From UMGS755 sp045652815 (GTDB taxonomy: Bacteria > Bacillota > Clostridia > UBA1381 > UBA9506), in the NCBI GenBank assembly GCA_045652815.1, contig JAZOLH010000012.1, positions 1 through 53,607 of the forward strand: a stretch of 53,607 bases of DNA. Direction: 5' to 3'. Made by a program: the position numbers and the translations under genes. Shown here in pieces: positions 16,036 through 23,839 of this stretch (positions are counted from its first letter, which is position 1; each line of letters begins with the position of its first letter). The notes beneath the pieces were generated by a model. It saw only the letters and a program-made list of their open reading frames with translations, made no database searches and was not told the origin of the DNA.

Positions 16036-16974
16036 TTATCCTAAATGAAGAATCAAGGCGTAGAGAATCGGCAATGTAACAAGACTTAAAATTGTTGTGA
16101 TAAAAATGCCCTGTGTGGCGTAATCCGCCGCTTTGGCCGCGTGTTCTTCTGCCACAACGCCAAGGCTTGACTGGGCAGGAATCGCAGTTTGCAAAATGAT
16201 AACGCCAAGGACCGCACCGGAGATCCCCATCCATTTAAAAAACAGAGCAAAACCGGCAGGTAAAAGAAGCATTTTCAGCGCCACAATGATGTAAATACTT
16301 TTTTGTTTTAAAATACCCTTCGCACTAATGGTGGCAAGCGCCATACCCACAAAGAGCATTGCAAGGGGCGTTGTCATATTGCCCACGGTGGACAGCGTTG
16401 TATTTAACAATTCGGGGAATTTAAGACCGAGTGCAAGCATTAAAAGTGCCACAGGATACGAAAGCGTTACAGGATTTAACAGTTTCTTTGCCGCACCTTT
16501 GACACTACCGCCACCGGCTTTGGCAATCACCAAAAGGCCCAGCGTCCAGAACAACAGGTCGTGCACAAGACCATACATCACCGCATAGAAAAGGCCTTCG
16601 GCCCCAAACAGCGCCTGCATTAAGGGATAGCCCATAAAACCTACGTTACCAAACGCACTCATGCAGGTGTGGATCGACTGGATGGCAGGGGGCATTTTAA
16701 AGAGTTTGGCAACTAATAGCCCCAAAAGCACCATCACCACAATCAGACAAAAAGCCGAGATAATCACAATGGCGGCATTTTTCATCAGCTCGGGGTTCAT
16801 CTGGCGACCTGAAATAACCGTTAGATTCAGTAGCGGCATAGTGATGCGCAGAATCAGTTTAGAAACCGTGTACCGAAGGTCTGCCGATACATATTTAGTT
16901 TTAACGCCGATATAACCAACCAGCGCAATGGTGGACATCATAATCAGTTGCTGAACAATGACGTCAACGCCCAT
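16036..16974 (-). CDS. AEC (auxin efflux carrier) family transporter, copy 1
   Basis: A 312-residue, ten-segment membrane protein, paralogue of the next gene. Shared strings include GYIGVKTKYVS, AFGNVGFMGYPLMQALFG and LSTVGNMTTPLAMLFVGMAL; the C-terminal bundle has QTAIPAQSSLGVVAEEH. It is presumably a secondary carrier for organic anions or amino acids. The ATG at 16974 is used because GGAG lies eight bases upstream; the frame continues 16 residues further but through the promoter leader. Unlike copy 2 it has an alanine-rich EEHAAKAADYA loop near the end. Confidence 0.85.
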   Translation of the reverse strand: MGVDVIVQQLIMMSTIALVGYIGVKTKYVSADLRYTVSKLILRITMPLLNLTVISGRQMNPELMKNAAIVIISAFCLIVVMVLLGLLVAKLFKMPPAIQSIHTCMSAFGNVGFMGYPLMQALFGAEGLFYAVMYGLVHDLLFWTLGLLVIAKAGGGSVKGAAKKLLNPVTLSYPVALLMLALGLKFPELLNTTLSTVGNMTTPLAMLFVGMALATISAKGILKQKSIYIIVALKMLLLPAGFALFFKWMGISGAVLGVIILQTAIPAQSSLGVVAEEHAAKAADYATQGIFITTILSLVTLPILYALILHLG

Positions 16975-17020
16975 ACTATCATCTCCGTAGTCAATTTTCA
17001 CAACGTTTTTATTGTACCAC

Positions 17021-17049
17021 ACTGTTTCCCAAAATACAACGGATTTTGC
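17021..17049 (-). promoter_or_regulatory. Promoter of AEC copy 1
   Basis: Minus strand: TTGTAT (17049-17044), 17-bp spacer, TACAAT (17026-17021). Confidence 0.55.
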
Positions 17050-17059
17050 AAATTATTTT

Positions 17060-17093
17060 AAAGAAAACAAGAGCCCCAAAGGGCTCTTGTTAC
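17060..17093 (-). terminator. Terminator of the AraC-family gene
   Basis: AACAAGAGCCC/GGGCTCTTGTT with a four-base loop; on the minus strand it is followed by TTTCTTTAAAA. It lies 40-70 bases past the AraC-family stop codon. Confidence 0.8.
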
Positions 17094-17130
17094 GGTAACA
17101 TCATTTGTGCGATAACGCACCCATATTCAT

Positions 17131-18045
17131 TTAAAATGCGCCCTCTTGGTTAAGACGCTCCAGCTTCTTCTGCTGGCGGAAGGCAAGAGGCGTTACATCC
17201 GTATATTTTTTGAAAATATCGTTAAAGCGCTGCTGACTGGAAAAGCCAACGGATTTTGCCACATCGGAAATTTTCAGGTCGGTATTTTCCAAAAGGGCTT
17301 TGGCCTCGCTGATGCGCGTTTTCAAAATATAACTTTTGGGAGAAATGCCGAACTTATCCTTAAAAGAATGAGCAAAATAACTGTCAGATAAGTAGATATA
17401 TTTCGCCACATCGGAGAGGGTTAAATCTTTAGAATAGTTGTTATCAATATATTCTTTTGCGATGTTTAAGAGTTCGTGGAGTTTTAAATTGCGGTTTTTA
17501 GCACTCTGCTCCCATTCCTGCTTCAGCGCACGGGAGAGAAGCACAAACAGTTCAATAACCAAAAGACTGCTCAAAAAGTCGCCCCAGACCTGATATTTCA
17601 TTTTTTCTCTCAGGATGCGGTTCATTACATAAACAATATCATTTTTCTTGCCCAGTTTTAAGTGAATGAATGCACCTGTTGCTTCATCTTCAATGTAATC
17701 CACAAAGTCGTTTAAAGAATCGTGGCTGGTGCCCACTTCCTTTTTGGCTTTGTTCAGCTGGAAGTACAGCGTGATGAGTTCGCAACTATCGGAGCGGACA
17801 ATGAAGTTATGGGTTTTGCCCGGCTTGATGATAATCACAGAGTTGGGCGCCATATGCACATCAATACCCTCGATTTCAAAGGTGGCTGTACCCTTTTTCA
17901 TATAAAGCATTTCATACTGGTCGTGTTGCGCGGGGGTCATACTCCAGTTCGCATCACGGACTTTTTCAATAGCGCGGACAACAGCGGGCATGAATGTTAA
18001 CTTTTCAAACATTTCGTTCCAGGCCTTCGGGCGCTGTGTTTCCAT
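17131..18045 (-). CDS. AraC family transcriptional regulator with N-terminal cupin domain
   Basis: A 304-residue one-component regulator. Residues about 25-110 form a cupin-like ligand-binding barrel (EMLYMKKGTATFEIEGIDVH, then NSVIIIKPGKTHNF). The C-terminal 100 residues are the double helix-turn-helix: first HTH around LTLSDVAKYIYLSDSYFAHSF, then FGISPKSYILKTRI, second HTH ISDVAKSVGFSSQQRFNDIF. Such proteins usually sense a sugar. The start at 18045 has AAGG seven bases upstream. It is a single-gene unit with a promoter and terminator. No adjacent sugar genes reveal the target; the neighbours are AEC carriers. Confidence 0.88.
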   Translation of the reverse strand: METQRPKAWNEMFEKLTFMPAVVRAIEKVRDANWSMTPAQHDQYEMLYMKKGTATFEIEGIDVHMAPNSVIIIKPGKTHNFIVRSDSCELITLYFQLNKAKKEVGTSHDSLNDFVDYIEDEATGAFIHLKLGKKNDIVYVMNRILREKMKYQVWGDFLSSLLVIELFVLLSRALKQEWEQSAKNRNLKLHELLNIAKEYIDNNYSKDLTLSDVAKYIYLSDSYFAHSFKDKFGISPKSYILKTRISEAKALLENTDLKISDVAKSVGFSSQQRFNDIFKKYTDVTPLAFRQQKKLERLNQEGAF

Positions 18046-18090
18046 GGCTTTACCTTCTTTCATTCTTCACGAAATCTGTCTTGCTGGATT

Positions 18091-18119
18091 AGTATAGCAT
18101 AAAAGATTAAGTTTGTCCA
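18091..18119 (-). promoter_or_regulatory. Promoter of the AraC-family gene
   Basis: Minus strand: TGGACA (18119-18114), 17-bp spacer, TATACT (18096-18091). Confidence 0.6.
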
Positions 18120-18188
18120 TAGATTTTTCATATTTTTTGCTTTTTCTTGCAAAAAATGACAAAAATCTTTCTTTACCTTTGTAGCAAG

Positions 18189-18316
18189 CCTTCCCCCGAG
18201 GGGGAAGGTGTCAGCGAAGCTGACGGATGAGGGGCTTTCAAGATGCCGCTATGAAAATGGGGCAGTTTTAACACCTCACCACCGCCTACGGCGGAGCCTC
18301 CCCTCAAGGGGAAGCC
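18189..18316 (+). repeat. Intergenic palindromic element, family A, copy 1
   Basis: A 128-bp non-coding element. It starts with the perfect palindrome CCTTCCCCC-GA-GGGGGAAGG, then a small stem GTCAGC-GAA-GCTGAC followed by GGATGAGG. The middle contains GATGCCG and AGTTTTAACACCTCACC, and it ends with CCGCC-TA-CGGCGG and GCCTCCCCTCAAGGGGAAGCC. A near-full second copy lies in reverse orientation at 23364-23498 and a partial copy at 52668-52712. It lies between the AraC promoter and the leuS operon terminator. It is followed at 18317-18349 by a string that resembles 198-226. Confidence 0.85.
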
Positions 18317-18349
18317 TTTCGGGCGGGAGCAGAGCCCCACCCCTACGAG

Positions 18350-18384
18350 AAAAAAAGAGATTTGCCAGGAGGCAAATCTCTTTT
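18350..18384 (-). terminator. Terminator of the trxA-leuS operon
   Basis: AAAGAGATTTGCC/GGCAAATCTCTTT, 13 bp with a four-base loop; on the minus strand it is followed by TTTTTTCTC. It is about 165 bases past the leuS stop codon, with a family B element between. Confidence 0.85.
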
Positions 18385-18409
18385 AAATATCCATTCAAAT
18401 ACTTTTTCC

Positions 18410-18530
18410 TCGGTCGAGGGAAAATTGATGCAGAGTGAGAGAGTCGAAGGAGAAAACGGTTCATCCGTTTCGACCGAGCCCGAAGGCGTACAAAGGTACG
18501 TCGAGGGGTGAGACTCGCTCGCTATGCGCA
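18410..18530 (-). repeat. Intergenic structured element, family B, copy 1 (leuS 3' region)
   Basis: This lies between the leuS stop and its terminator, so it would be in the 3' untranslated RNA. It shares GAGGGAAAA-NN-GATGCAGA (18416-18434) and CCCGAAGGCGTAC (18479-18491) with the stretch at 23641-23725. It contains AAACGG-TTCAT-CCGTTT and GTAC-AAAG-GTAC hairpins and outer arms GAGAGAGTC (18437-18445) / GACTCGCTC (18512-18520). Confidence 0.6.
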
Positions 18531-18546
18531 ATTTTAACCGACCGTC

Positions 18547-20958
18547 TTATTTAACAACGAAGTTAACCAGTTTATCGGGTACGCAGATGGTCTTAACCAC
18601 TGTCTTACCTTCAAGCAGTTTCTTAACCTTTTCATCTGCCATAACAGCTTCTTCAAGGCCTGCTCGATCTAAACCTGCGGGCACCATAATTTTATCTCTC
18701 AGTTTGCCGCAAACCTGCAGAACGATTTCAACGGACTCGTCCTTGGTCTTTTCTTCATCGTAGGTGGGCCAAGCCGCATCGTGAAGCATACCGCCAAAAC
18801 CATTGGTTTCCCACATTTCCTCGGTGATGTGAGGTGCGGTGGGATTCAGCAGCAGCAGGAAGGTACGAAGTTCGCCACGGGTTACGCTGCCTTTTTTATA
18901 GAACTCATTAATGAGTGCCATCAGGCTTGCGATGGCGGTGTTGAACTTCATACGTTCAATGTCATCAGTAATCTTCTTGATAGTTTTGTGCATCAGGCTT
19001 TCAAAGTCTTTGGAATAGCCTTCTTCATCAGAAAGAATGGTCTGCAGATTCCAAACACGTTCCATAAAGCGATAGCAACCTTTAACACCGTTCATAGACC
19101 AAGGTGTTGCCTGATCGAAGGCACCAATGAACATTTCGTAGGTACGGAAAGTATCTGCACCGAATTCGTTTACGATATCATCGGGGTTTACTACGTTACC
19201 ACGGGATTTGGACATTTTTTCGTTGTTTTCACCCAGAATCATACCGTGGGAGGTACGTTTGTCATAGGGTTCGGGGGTGGTCACAACGCCGCAGTCATAT
19301 AAGAATTTGTGCCAGAAACGAGAGTACAGAAGATGCAGTGTGGTGTGTTCCATGCCGCCGTTGTACCAGTCAACCGGCAGCCAGTAATTGATGGCTTCTT
19401 CTGATGCCAATGCATCGTTATTGTGGGGATCAATGTAGCGCAGGAAGTACCAGGAAGAACCTGCCCACTGAGGCATAGTATCGGTTTCGCGAACAGCGGG
19501 ACCACCACAATGGGGACAAGTTGTGTTCACCCAGTCGGTCATCTTGGCAAGGGGGGATTCACCGTTATCGGTGGGTTCATAGTTATCCACTTCGGGCAGA
19601 GTCAGGGGCAGTTCGGATTCAGGCAGAGCCACCCAACCGCACTTATCACAATGCACCAGAGGAATGGGTTCGCCCCAATAACGCTGACGGGAGAATACCC
19701 AGTCACGCAGTTTGTAGTTTACCTTTTTGCGACCGATGCCCTTTTCTTCCAAGAAATCACGGATAGCCGCGATGGCTTCTTTTACTTCCATACCATCTAA
19801 GAAACCGGAGTTCACCATTTTGCCGCTATTGGTATCGGTGTAAGCCGCTTGCTGCACGTCTTCGCCGCCTGCCACAACTTCGATGATGGGCAGATTGAAC
19901 TTTTTAGCAAAATCCCAGTCACGTTCATCGTGAGCAGGAACCGCCATAATAGCACCGGTACCATAGCTCATTAAAACGTAGTCAGAAATGAAGATGGGGA
20001 TTTCTTTGCCGTTAACGGGGTTAACCGCGCAGAGACCATCTAAGCATACGCCTGTTTTATCTTTAGCAAGTTCAGTTCTTTCAAACTCGGATTTACGAGC
20101 GGCTTCTTCGCGATAAGCCACCGCTTCAGCATAGTTTTTAATCTTATCCTGATATTTATCAAGGTAAGGATGTTCGGGAGACAGAACCATATAGGTTGCA
20201 CCAAACAGGGTGTCGGGACGGGTTGTGTAAACGGTCAGTTTATCGTCTGTACCTGCTACGGTAAACTCAACTTCCGCACCTTCGGAGCGACCAATCCAGT
20301 TTGCCTGCTGGATTTTAACTTTTTCTATGTAGTTAACTAAATCCAGATCGTCAATGAGGCGCTGCGCGTATTCGGTAATCTTCAGCATCCACTGGCTCTT
20401 GTTCTTGCGGACAACTTCGCTACCGCAACGTTCACAAACACCGTTAACAACTTCTTCGTTAGCAAGACCAACCTTACAGGAAGTACAGAAGTTGATGGGC
20501 ATTTCCATCTTATAAGCCAGACCCTTTTCAAAGAGTTTTAAGAAAATCCACTGAGTCCATTTGTAGTATTCGGGATCGGTGGTGTTGATTTCACGAGTCC
20601 AGTCAAAAGAGAAACCGATGCTCTTTAACTGTCTTTTAAAGTTTGCAACATTATCCGCGGTTACCTTTTTGGGATGGATTTTGTTGGCAATTGCAAAGTT
20701 TTCGGTGGGCAGACCAAAGGCATCCCAACCGATGGGGTATAAAACGTTGTAACCTTCCATGCGGCGTTTACGTGCCACGATATCTAAGGCTGTATAGCTT
20801 CTGGGGTGACCTACGTGCAGGCCATGACCTGACGGATAGGGGAACTCTACCAGCGCAAAGAACTTGGGCTTATCGGTGCCGTTTTCTGCGCGGAAAGTAT
20901 TGTCTTTATCCCAGTACGCTTGCCATTTTTGTTCGATTTTTTGAAATTGATAATCCAT
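18547..20958 (-). CDS. leuS: Leucyl-tRNA synthetase LeuS
   Basis: An 803-residue class Ia synthetase charging tRNA-Leu. It has the HIGH-like motif in PYPSGHGLHVGHP (HVGH, about residues 40-52), a zinc-ribbon with CTSCKVGLANEE...CERCG, the CP1 editing domain with TTRPDTLFGATYM and MAVPAHDERDWDFA, a second zinc site (CDKCGWVA, CPHCGGP) and the KMSKS loop (EKMSKSRGN). The C-terminal anticodon-binding part is complete. The ATG at 20958 follows GGAGGAGGACTAAAGAGG; the frame upstream overlaps the rsfS end and is not used. It is the last gene of the trxA operon, so I see no T-box of its own. Confidence 0.97.
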   Translation of the reverse strand: MDYQFQKIEQKWQAYWDKDNTFRAENGTDKPKFFALVEFPYPSGHGLHVGHPRSYTALDIVARKRRMEGYNVLYPIGWDAFGLPTENFAIANKIHPKKVTADNVANFKRQLKSIGFSFDWTREINTTDPEYYKWTQWIFLKLFEKGLAYKMEMPINFCTSCKVGLANEEVVNGVCERCGSEVVRKNKSQWMLKITEYAQRLIDDLDLVNYIEKVKIQQANWIGRSEGAEVEFTVAGTDDKLTVYTTRPDTLFGATYMVLSPEHPYLDKYQDKIKNYAEAVAYREEAARKSEFERTELAKDKTGVCLDGLCAVNPVNGKEIPIFISDYVLMSYGTGAIMAVPAHDERDWDFAKKFNLPIIEVVAGGEDVQQAAYTDTNSGKMVNSGFLDGMEVKEAIAAIRDFLEEKGIGRKKVNYKLRDWVFSRQRYWGEPIPLVHCDKCGWVALPESELPLTLPEVDNYEPTDNGESPLAKMTDWVNTTCPHCGGPAVRETDTMPQWAGSSWYFLRYIDPHNNDALASEEAINYWLPVDWYNGGMEHTTLHLLYSRFWHKFLYDCGVVTTPEPYDKRTSHGMILGENNEKMSKSRGNVVNPDDIVNEFGADTFRTYEMFIGAFDQATPWSMNGVKGCYRFMERVWNLQTILSDEEGYSKDFESLMHKTIKKITDDIERMKFNTAIASLMALINEFYKKGSVTRGELRTFLLLLNPTAPHITEEMWETNGFGGMLHDAAWPTYDEEKTKDESVEIVLQVCGKLRDKIMVPAGLDRAGLEEAVMADEKVKKLLEGKTVVKTICVPDKLVNFVVK

Positions 20959-20963
20959 CCTCT

Positions 20964-21323
20964 TTAGTCCTCCTCCAAAATATCGTCCAAGGAAATAACT
21001 TCTGCATCCTGCCAAAGTTTTTCCAGTCCGTAAAATTCTCTTGTTTCCTGATAGAATATATGCACAATTACGTCAGAATAGTCAAGCAGCAGCCAGTTAA
21101 AACCCTGCTTGCCTTCCATTTTCGTAATGGGTACGCCTAAAGAATCCATTTTTTCTTCCAATGTGTCTGCCAAGGACTTCACCTGAGTGGATGAAGGCGC
21201 AGAACAAATCACGAAATAGTCTGCTAAAATGGTTAAATCAGAAACCCCAAGAGCCTTAATGTCTCTTGCCTTTTTGCTATCTAAGTGCCGCACGATTTGC
21301 AGCATTTTTTCTCTTGCTTCCAT
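20964..21323 (-). CDS. rsfS: Ribosomal silencing factor RsfS
   Basis: A 119-residue RsfS (Iojap/YbeB). It binds L14 of the large subunit and blocks subunit joining when nutrients are short. Seen: KKARDIKALGVSDLTILADY, VICSAPSSTQVKSLAD, and the conserved WLLLDYSDVIVHIFYQETREFY. It lies between yqeK and leuS in the usual Firmicutes order; AAGGAGG is ten bases upstream. Confidence 0.96.
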   Translation of the reverse strand: MEAREKMLQIVRHLDSKKARDIKALGVSDLTILADYFVICSAPSSTQVKSLADTLEEKMDSLGVPITKMEGKQGFNWLLLDYSDVIVHIFYQETREFYGLEKLWQDAEVISLDDILEED

Positions 21324-21923
21324 TTACCGTCTGCCTCCTTCTTTGCAAATGGTTAGGTAATATTGCTGAGTAGCCAGCGTCTGACTATGTAACTTTCTGT
21401 GGCGGTGGCACACATAGTCAATGGCACGCTCCACAGCAAAAAGCATCGCGCAGTTTAAATCGCACTTGCAGAGCCTGCGCAAATCCTCAATGCCTTCATA
21501 GGGCTTACGGTACGGTTCAATCACATCGGCAAGATACAGGATTTTTTCTAAATCCGTCATATTCTCGCGACCCAAAGTGTGATACTTAATCGCATCATAA
21601 ATCTCACTATCACAGATGCCAAATTCGGGCTCCAGTAGTGCCGCGCCTAAATCTGCGTGAATCAGGGCTTTTTGCTCCCGCTTCACATCGTCAAGCTCAA
21701 CGCCCAGGCGCTCGCACATAGGCACCATTTTGTTTTTATCAATGTCTTTGGCACAATCGTGCAAAAGCCCTGCAATGCGGGCACGGGTTTCATCCACACC
21801 AAAGCGTCGCGCCATCTCCTCCGCTGTTTCCATCACACCCAAAGAGTGCTGAAAGCGGCTGGGGGATAACATGCCGGATAGTTTTTCTTTTAAAACCTCT
21901 ACATTGATTGTGCCTAAATCCAT
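21324..21923 (-). CDS. yqeK: YqeK family HD-domain hydrolase (Ap4A-type)
   Basis: A 199-residue HD-domain protein. YqeK proteins hydrolyse diadenosine tetraphosphate symmetrically to ADP. Metal-binding HD motif: H at SRFQHSLGV, HD in LLHDCAKDID, H in LIHADLGA, and D in ILYLADVIEPYRKPY. The ATG at 21923 follows GGAGGATAAA. The open frame extends upstream into nadD but has no SD there. It starts directly after the nadD stop, as usual for the nadD-yqeK pair. Confidence 0.94.
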   Translation of the reverse strand: MDLGTINVEVLKEKLSGMLSPSRFQHSLGVMETAEEMARRFGVDETRARIAGLLHDCAKDIDKNKMVPMCERLGVELDDVKREQKALIHADLGAALLEPEFGICDSEIYDAIKYHTLGRENMTDLEKILYLADVIEPYRKPYEGIEDLRRLCKCDLNCAMLFAVERAIDYVCHRHRKLHSQTLATQQYYLTICKEGGRR

Positions 21924-21924
21924 T

Positions 21925-22524
21925 TTATCCTCCGTTTGTGTATAACTTGTGTGTTTTGATATAGTCAAAAACTTCAGGGGGTACCAGCCGACTGATGTCG
22001 CCCCCATCGGCTACCGTTTCGCGAATCTGTGTGGATGAAATATCCACCAAAATATCATCTAAAAAGAACACGCGGGGCGCTTTTTCATCCCCTGCATATT
22101 TAGAAAGCATGGTTTCTTTGGGCACATCGGGGCGGGACACCACCAAAAAGGTGCACATAGAAAGAAGATCCCGATACCGGTACCAAAGAGGCAAATCGCG
22201 GAAAGAATCCGCGCCGATGATAAAGAACAGTTCATCCTCGGGCAGTTCTTCTTTAAAGTGACGGACTAAATCCACGCTGTAACTTTTCTTATCCTGCCGG
22301 ATTTCCCAATCGGAAACCTCTGCCCCCACCGCATCTGCGGCAAGGCGGGTCATAAAAAGCCTGTGCTCTTTATCCGAAACTTTTTTATCTGTTTTGTGTG
22401 GCGGGGCCCCTGCGGGAATGAAAATCACCCGATCAAGACCCAGACTGTTTTTCGCCGCCTGCGCCACTTTAATGTGTCCGTTATGAATGGGGTCAAATGT
22501 GCCGCCGAATAAGCCGGTTTTCAT
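21925..22524 (-). CDS. nadD: Nicotinate-nucleotide adenylyltransferase NadD
   Basis: A 199-residue nucleotidyltransferase making deamido-NAD from nicotinate mononucleotide and ATP. GLFGGTFDPIHNGH at the N-terminus holds the HxGH ATP site, and ISSTQIRE near the C-terminus is the second signature. LGLDRVIFIPAGAPPHK is also typical. AAGGA is located about eight bases before ATG. Part of the trxA-leuS operon. Confidence 0.97.
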   Translation of the reverse strand: MKTGLFGGTFDPIHNGHIKVAQAAKNSLGLDRVIFIPAGAPPHKTDKKVSDKEHRLFMTRLAADAVGAEVSDWEIRQDKKSYSVDLVRHFKEELPEDELFFIIGADSFRDLPLWYRYRDLLSMCTFLVVSRPDVPKETMLSKYAGDEKAPRVFFLDDILVDISSTQIRETVADGGDISRLVPPEVFDYIKTHKLYTNGG

Positions 22525-22542
22525 ATAACCATTCCTTTTTGC

Positions 22543-22839
22543 TTACTTTCTGGGCAGTTCGATTTTTTTGTTATCGCGGGACTGTCTGTATAAAACAAAC
22601 TTACTGCCGATGGCCTGCACAGGCTCGGCGCCCAGTTTTTCCGCAACAAAGTTGCAGGTGTCACGAGTGTCTAAAAATGCGGTTTCAAGCACCGTGATTT
22701 TAATCAGTTCACGGGCCTCCAGTGCATCATCTACCTGCTTCATAAAGTTATCATTGATGCCGCCTTTGCCAATCTGCAAAATGGGGGTAATGCCATTTGC
22801 CATAGAGCGCAGAAAAGCACGCTGTTTGCTTGTAATCAT
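22543..22839 (-). CDS. yhbY: YhbY family (CRM domain) RNA-binding protein
   Basis: A 98-residue single CRM domain protein. It associates with pre-50S particles and is thought to help ribosome assembly. KQRAFLRSMANGITPILQIG and the GxxG-like GKGGIND motif are present; the C-terminal IGSKFVLYRQSRDN is typical. AAGGAG is seven bases before the ATG. It lies between trxA and nadD; the classic neighbour obg is not in this window. Confidence 0.93.
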   Translation of the reverse strand: MITSKQRAFLRSMANGITPILQIGKGGINDNFMKQVDDALEARELIKITVLETAFLDTRDTCNFVAEKLGAEPVQAIGSKFVLYRQSRDNKKIELPRK

Positions 22840-22850
22840 TCGTCTACTCC

Positions 22851-23180
22851 TTATAATGCTTTACTGAGCATCTCTTCAAAATGCGCTTTGGGATATGCGC
22901 CGGATACTCTATCTACAATTTCACCGTTTTTAAAAACGATGATGGTGGGGATGGTCATCACGTCAAATTCTAAAGAGAGCGGACCTTCTTCATCCACATT
23001 GACTTTACCAATCACCGCGCGACCTGCATATTCTTCTGCCAATTGGTCAATCAGAGGAAGCACCATGCGGCAGGGACCGCACCAGGATGCCCAGAGATCT
23101 ACTAAAACGGGTTTATCGGATTTTAAAACTGTTTCTTCAAAGTTTTCTTTTGTGAGAGTTACAACAAATTCATTTGCCAT
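22851..23180 (-). CDS. trxA: Thioredoxin
   Basis: A 109-residue classical thioredoxin with the WCGPC active site (WASWCGPCRM, about residues 26-35), the buried Asp upstream (VLVDLWA) and the cis-proline in TIPTIIVF. It reduces disulfides of cytosolic proteins with electrons from thioredoxin reductase. ATG 23180 follows AAAGGAGGCCGGAAA; the upstream 14 in-frame codons lie before the SD. It is the first gene of the operon running to leuS. Confidence 0.96.
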   Translation of the reverse strand: MANEFVVTLTKENFEETVLKSDKPVLVDLWASWCGPCRMVLPLIDQLAEEYAGRAVIGKVNVDEEGPLSLEFDVMTIPTIIVFKNGEIVDRVSGAYPKAHFEEMLSKAL

Positions 23181-23252
23181 TTTCCGGCCTCCTTTGCTCT
23201 GTTTTCTATCTAGTGTGCACAACTTGCGCTAGTTTACTCTATTATATCTTAT

Positions 23253-23281
23253 ATCATACCACAAAACCGCCTTTTTGTAAA
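23253..23281 (-). promoter_or_regulatory. Sigma-A promoter of the trxA-yhbY-nadD-yqeK-rsfS-leuS operon
   Basis: Minus strand: TTTACA (23281-23276), 17-bp spacer, TATGAT (23258-23253). Confidence 0.6.
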
Positions 23282-23363
23282 CAAGAAAAGCAAGAAAAAT
23301 CAAGAATTTCTTGCGGTTTTAAAAGAATTTTTAAAATTGATATACACCCTTCGGCGATCTAAT

Positions 23364-23498
23364 GGCTTCCCCTTGAGGGGAGGCTCCGCCGCAGGCGGTG
23401 GTGAGGTGTTAAAACTCGCTGATTTTTCGTATCGGCATCTTTAAATCCCCTCATCCGTCTTTTGCTCCGCAAAATCCACCTTCCCCCGAGGGGGAAGG
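23364..23498 (-). repeat. Intergenic palindromic element, family A, copy 2 (inverted)
   Basis: Reading the minus strand, this 135-bp stretch follows copy 1 (18189-18316) nearly base for base at both ends and in the AGTTTTAACACCTCACC core. The small stem differs in sequence but stays paired: TTTTGC-GGA-GCAAAA instead of GTCAGC-GAA-GCTGAC. It is located upstream of the trxA promoter. Confidence 0.85.
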
Positions 23499-23559
23499 CT
23501 TGCGGGACGTCAAGGAGGTCATCCCCTATATGAAAAAACTTTCTGCTTATTCAAAGAAA

Positions 23560-23586
23560 AAAGGTTCTCGATAAACGAGAACCTCA
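23560..23586 (-). terminator. Second terminator-like hairpin downstream of the M18 peptidase gene
   Basis: AGGTTCTCG-ATAAA-CGAGAACCT; on the minus strand followed by TTTTTTCTTT. It lies beyond the family B element, so the stretch between the two terminators could be a separate short RNA or a backup. Confidence 0.65.
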
Positions 23587-23624
23587 TCCTGACAATCTTT
23601 TTTCCTTCTGCGCTCTTTTTCTCC

Positions 23625-23746
23625 ATATTTTCAAAGGAGCGAGGGAAAAGAGATGCAGATTAAACAAACTGCGCCGAAGGGCACCCGAAGGCGTACTTTG
23701 TGTACGCCGAAAGGCGAAGTTTGTTCAAAACGCAAAACACATTAAA
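23625..23746 (-). repeat. Intergenic structured element, family B, copy 2
   Basis: This shares GAGGGAAAA-NN-GATGCAGA (23641-23659, 17 of 19 identical to 18416-18434) and CCCGAAGGCGTAC (23684-23696) with the leuS 3' region. The outer arms here are AACAAACT (23663-23670) / AGTTTGTT (23718-23725) around GGCGTAC-TTTGT-GTACGCC. It lies between two terminators downstream of the M18 peptidase gene. Confidence 0.6.
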
Positions 23747-23749
23747 TAA

Positions 23750-23780
23750 AAAAGCATCCGCCATTTGGCGGATGCTTGCT
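23750..23780 (-). terminator. Terminator of the heat-shock operon (after the M18 peptidase gene)
   Basis: An 11-bp stem AAGCATCCGCC/GGCGGATGCTT; on the minus strand followed by TTTTATTTAAT. Confidence 0.85.
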
Positions 23781-23839
23781 TTATCAAAAAAACATAATCA
23801 TATTTTTGTTTTGCGCGTTCTGCACTCTTTTCACCGCTC

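Noticed and set aside
18208..18438. Plus-strand open frame over family A element and leuS terminator
   Set aside because: Arises from GC-rich palindromic repeat DNA; no SD and low-complexity translation.
18059..18546. T-box or other riboswitch in the leuS or AraC region
   Set aside because: leuS is the last gene of an operon and no specifier loop or T-box sequence is visible; the hairpins belong to repeats and terminators.
20959..21015. N-terminal extension of LeuS
   Set aside because: Overlaps the end of rsfS and the SD; alignment-like start MDYQFQKIEQKW at 20958 is the normal N-terminus.
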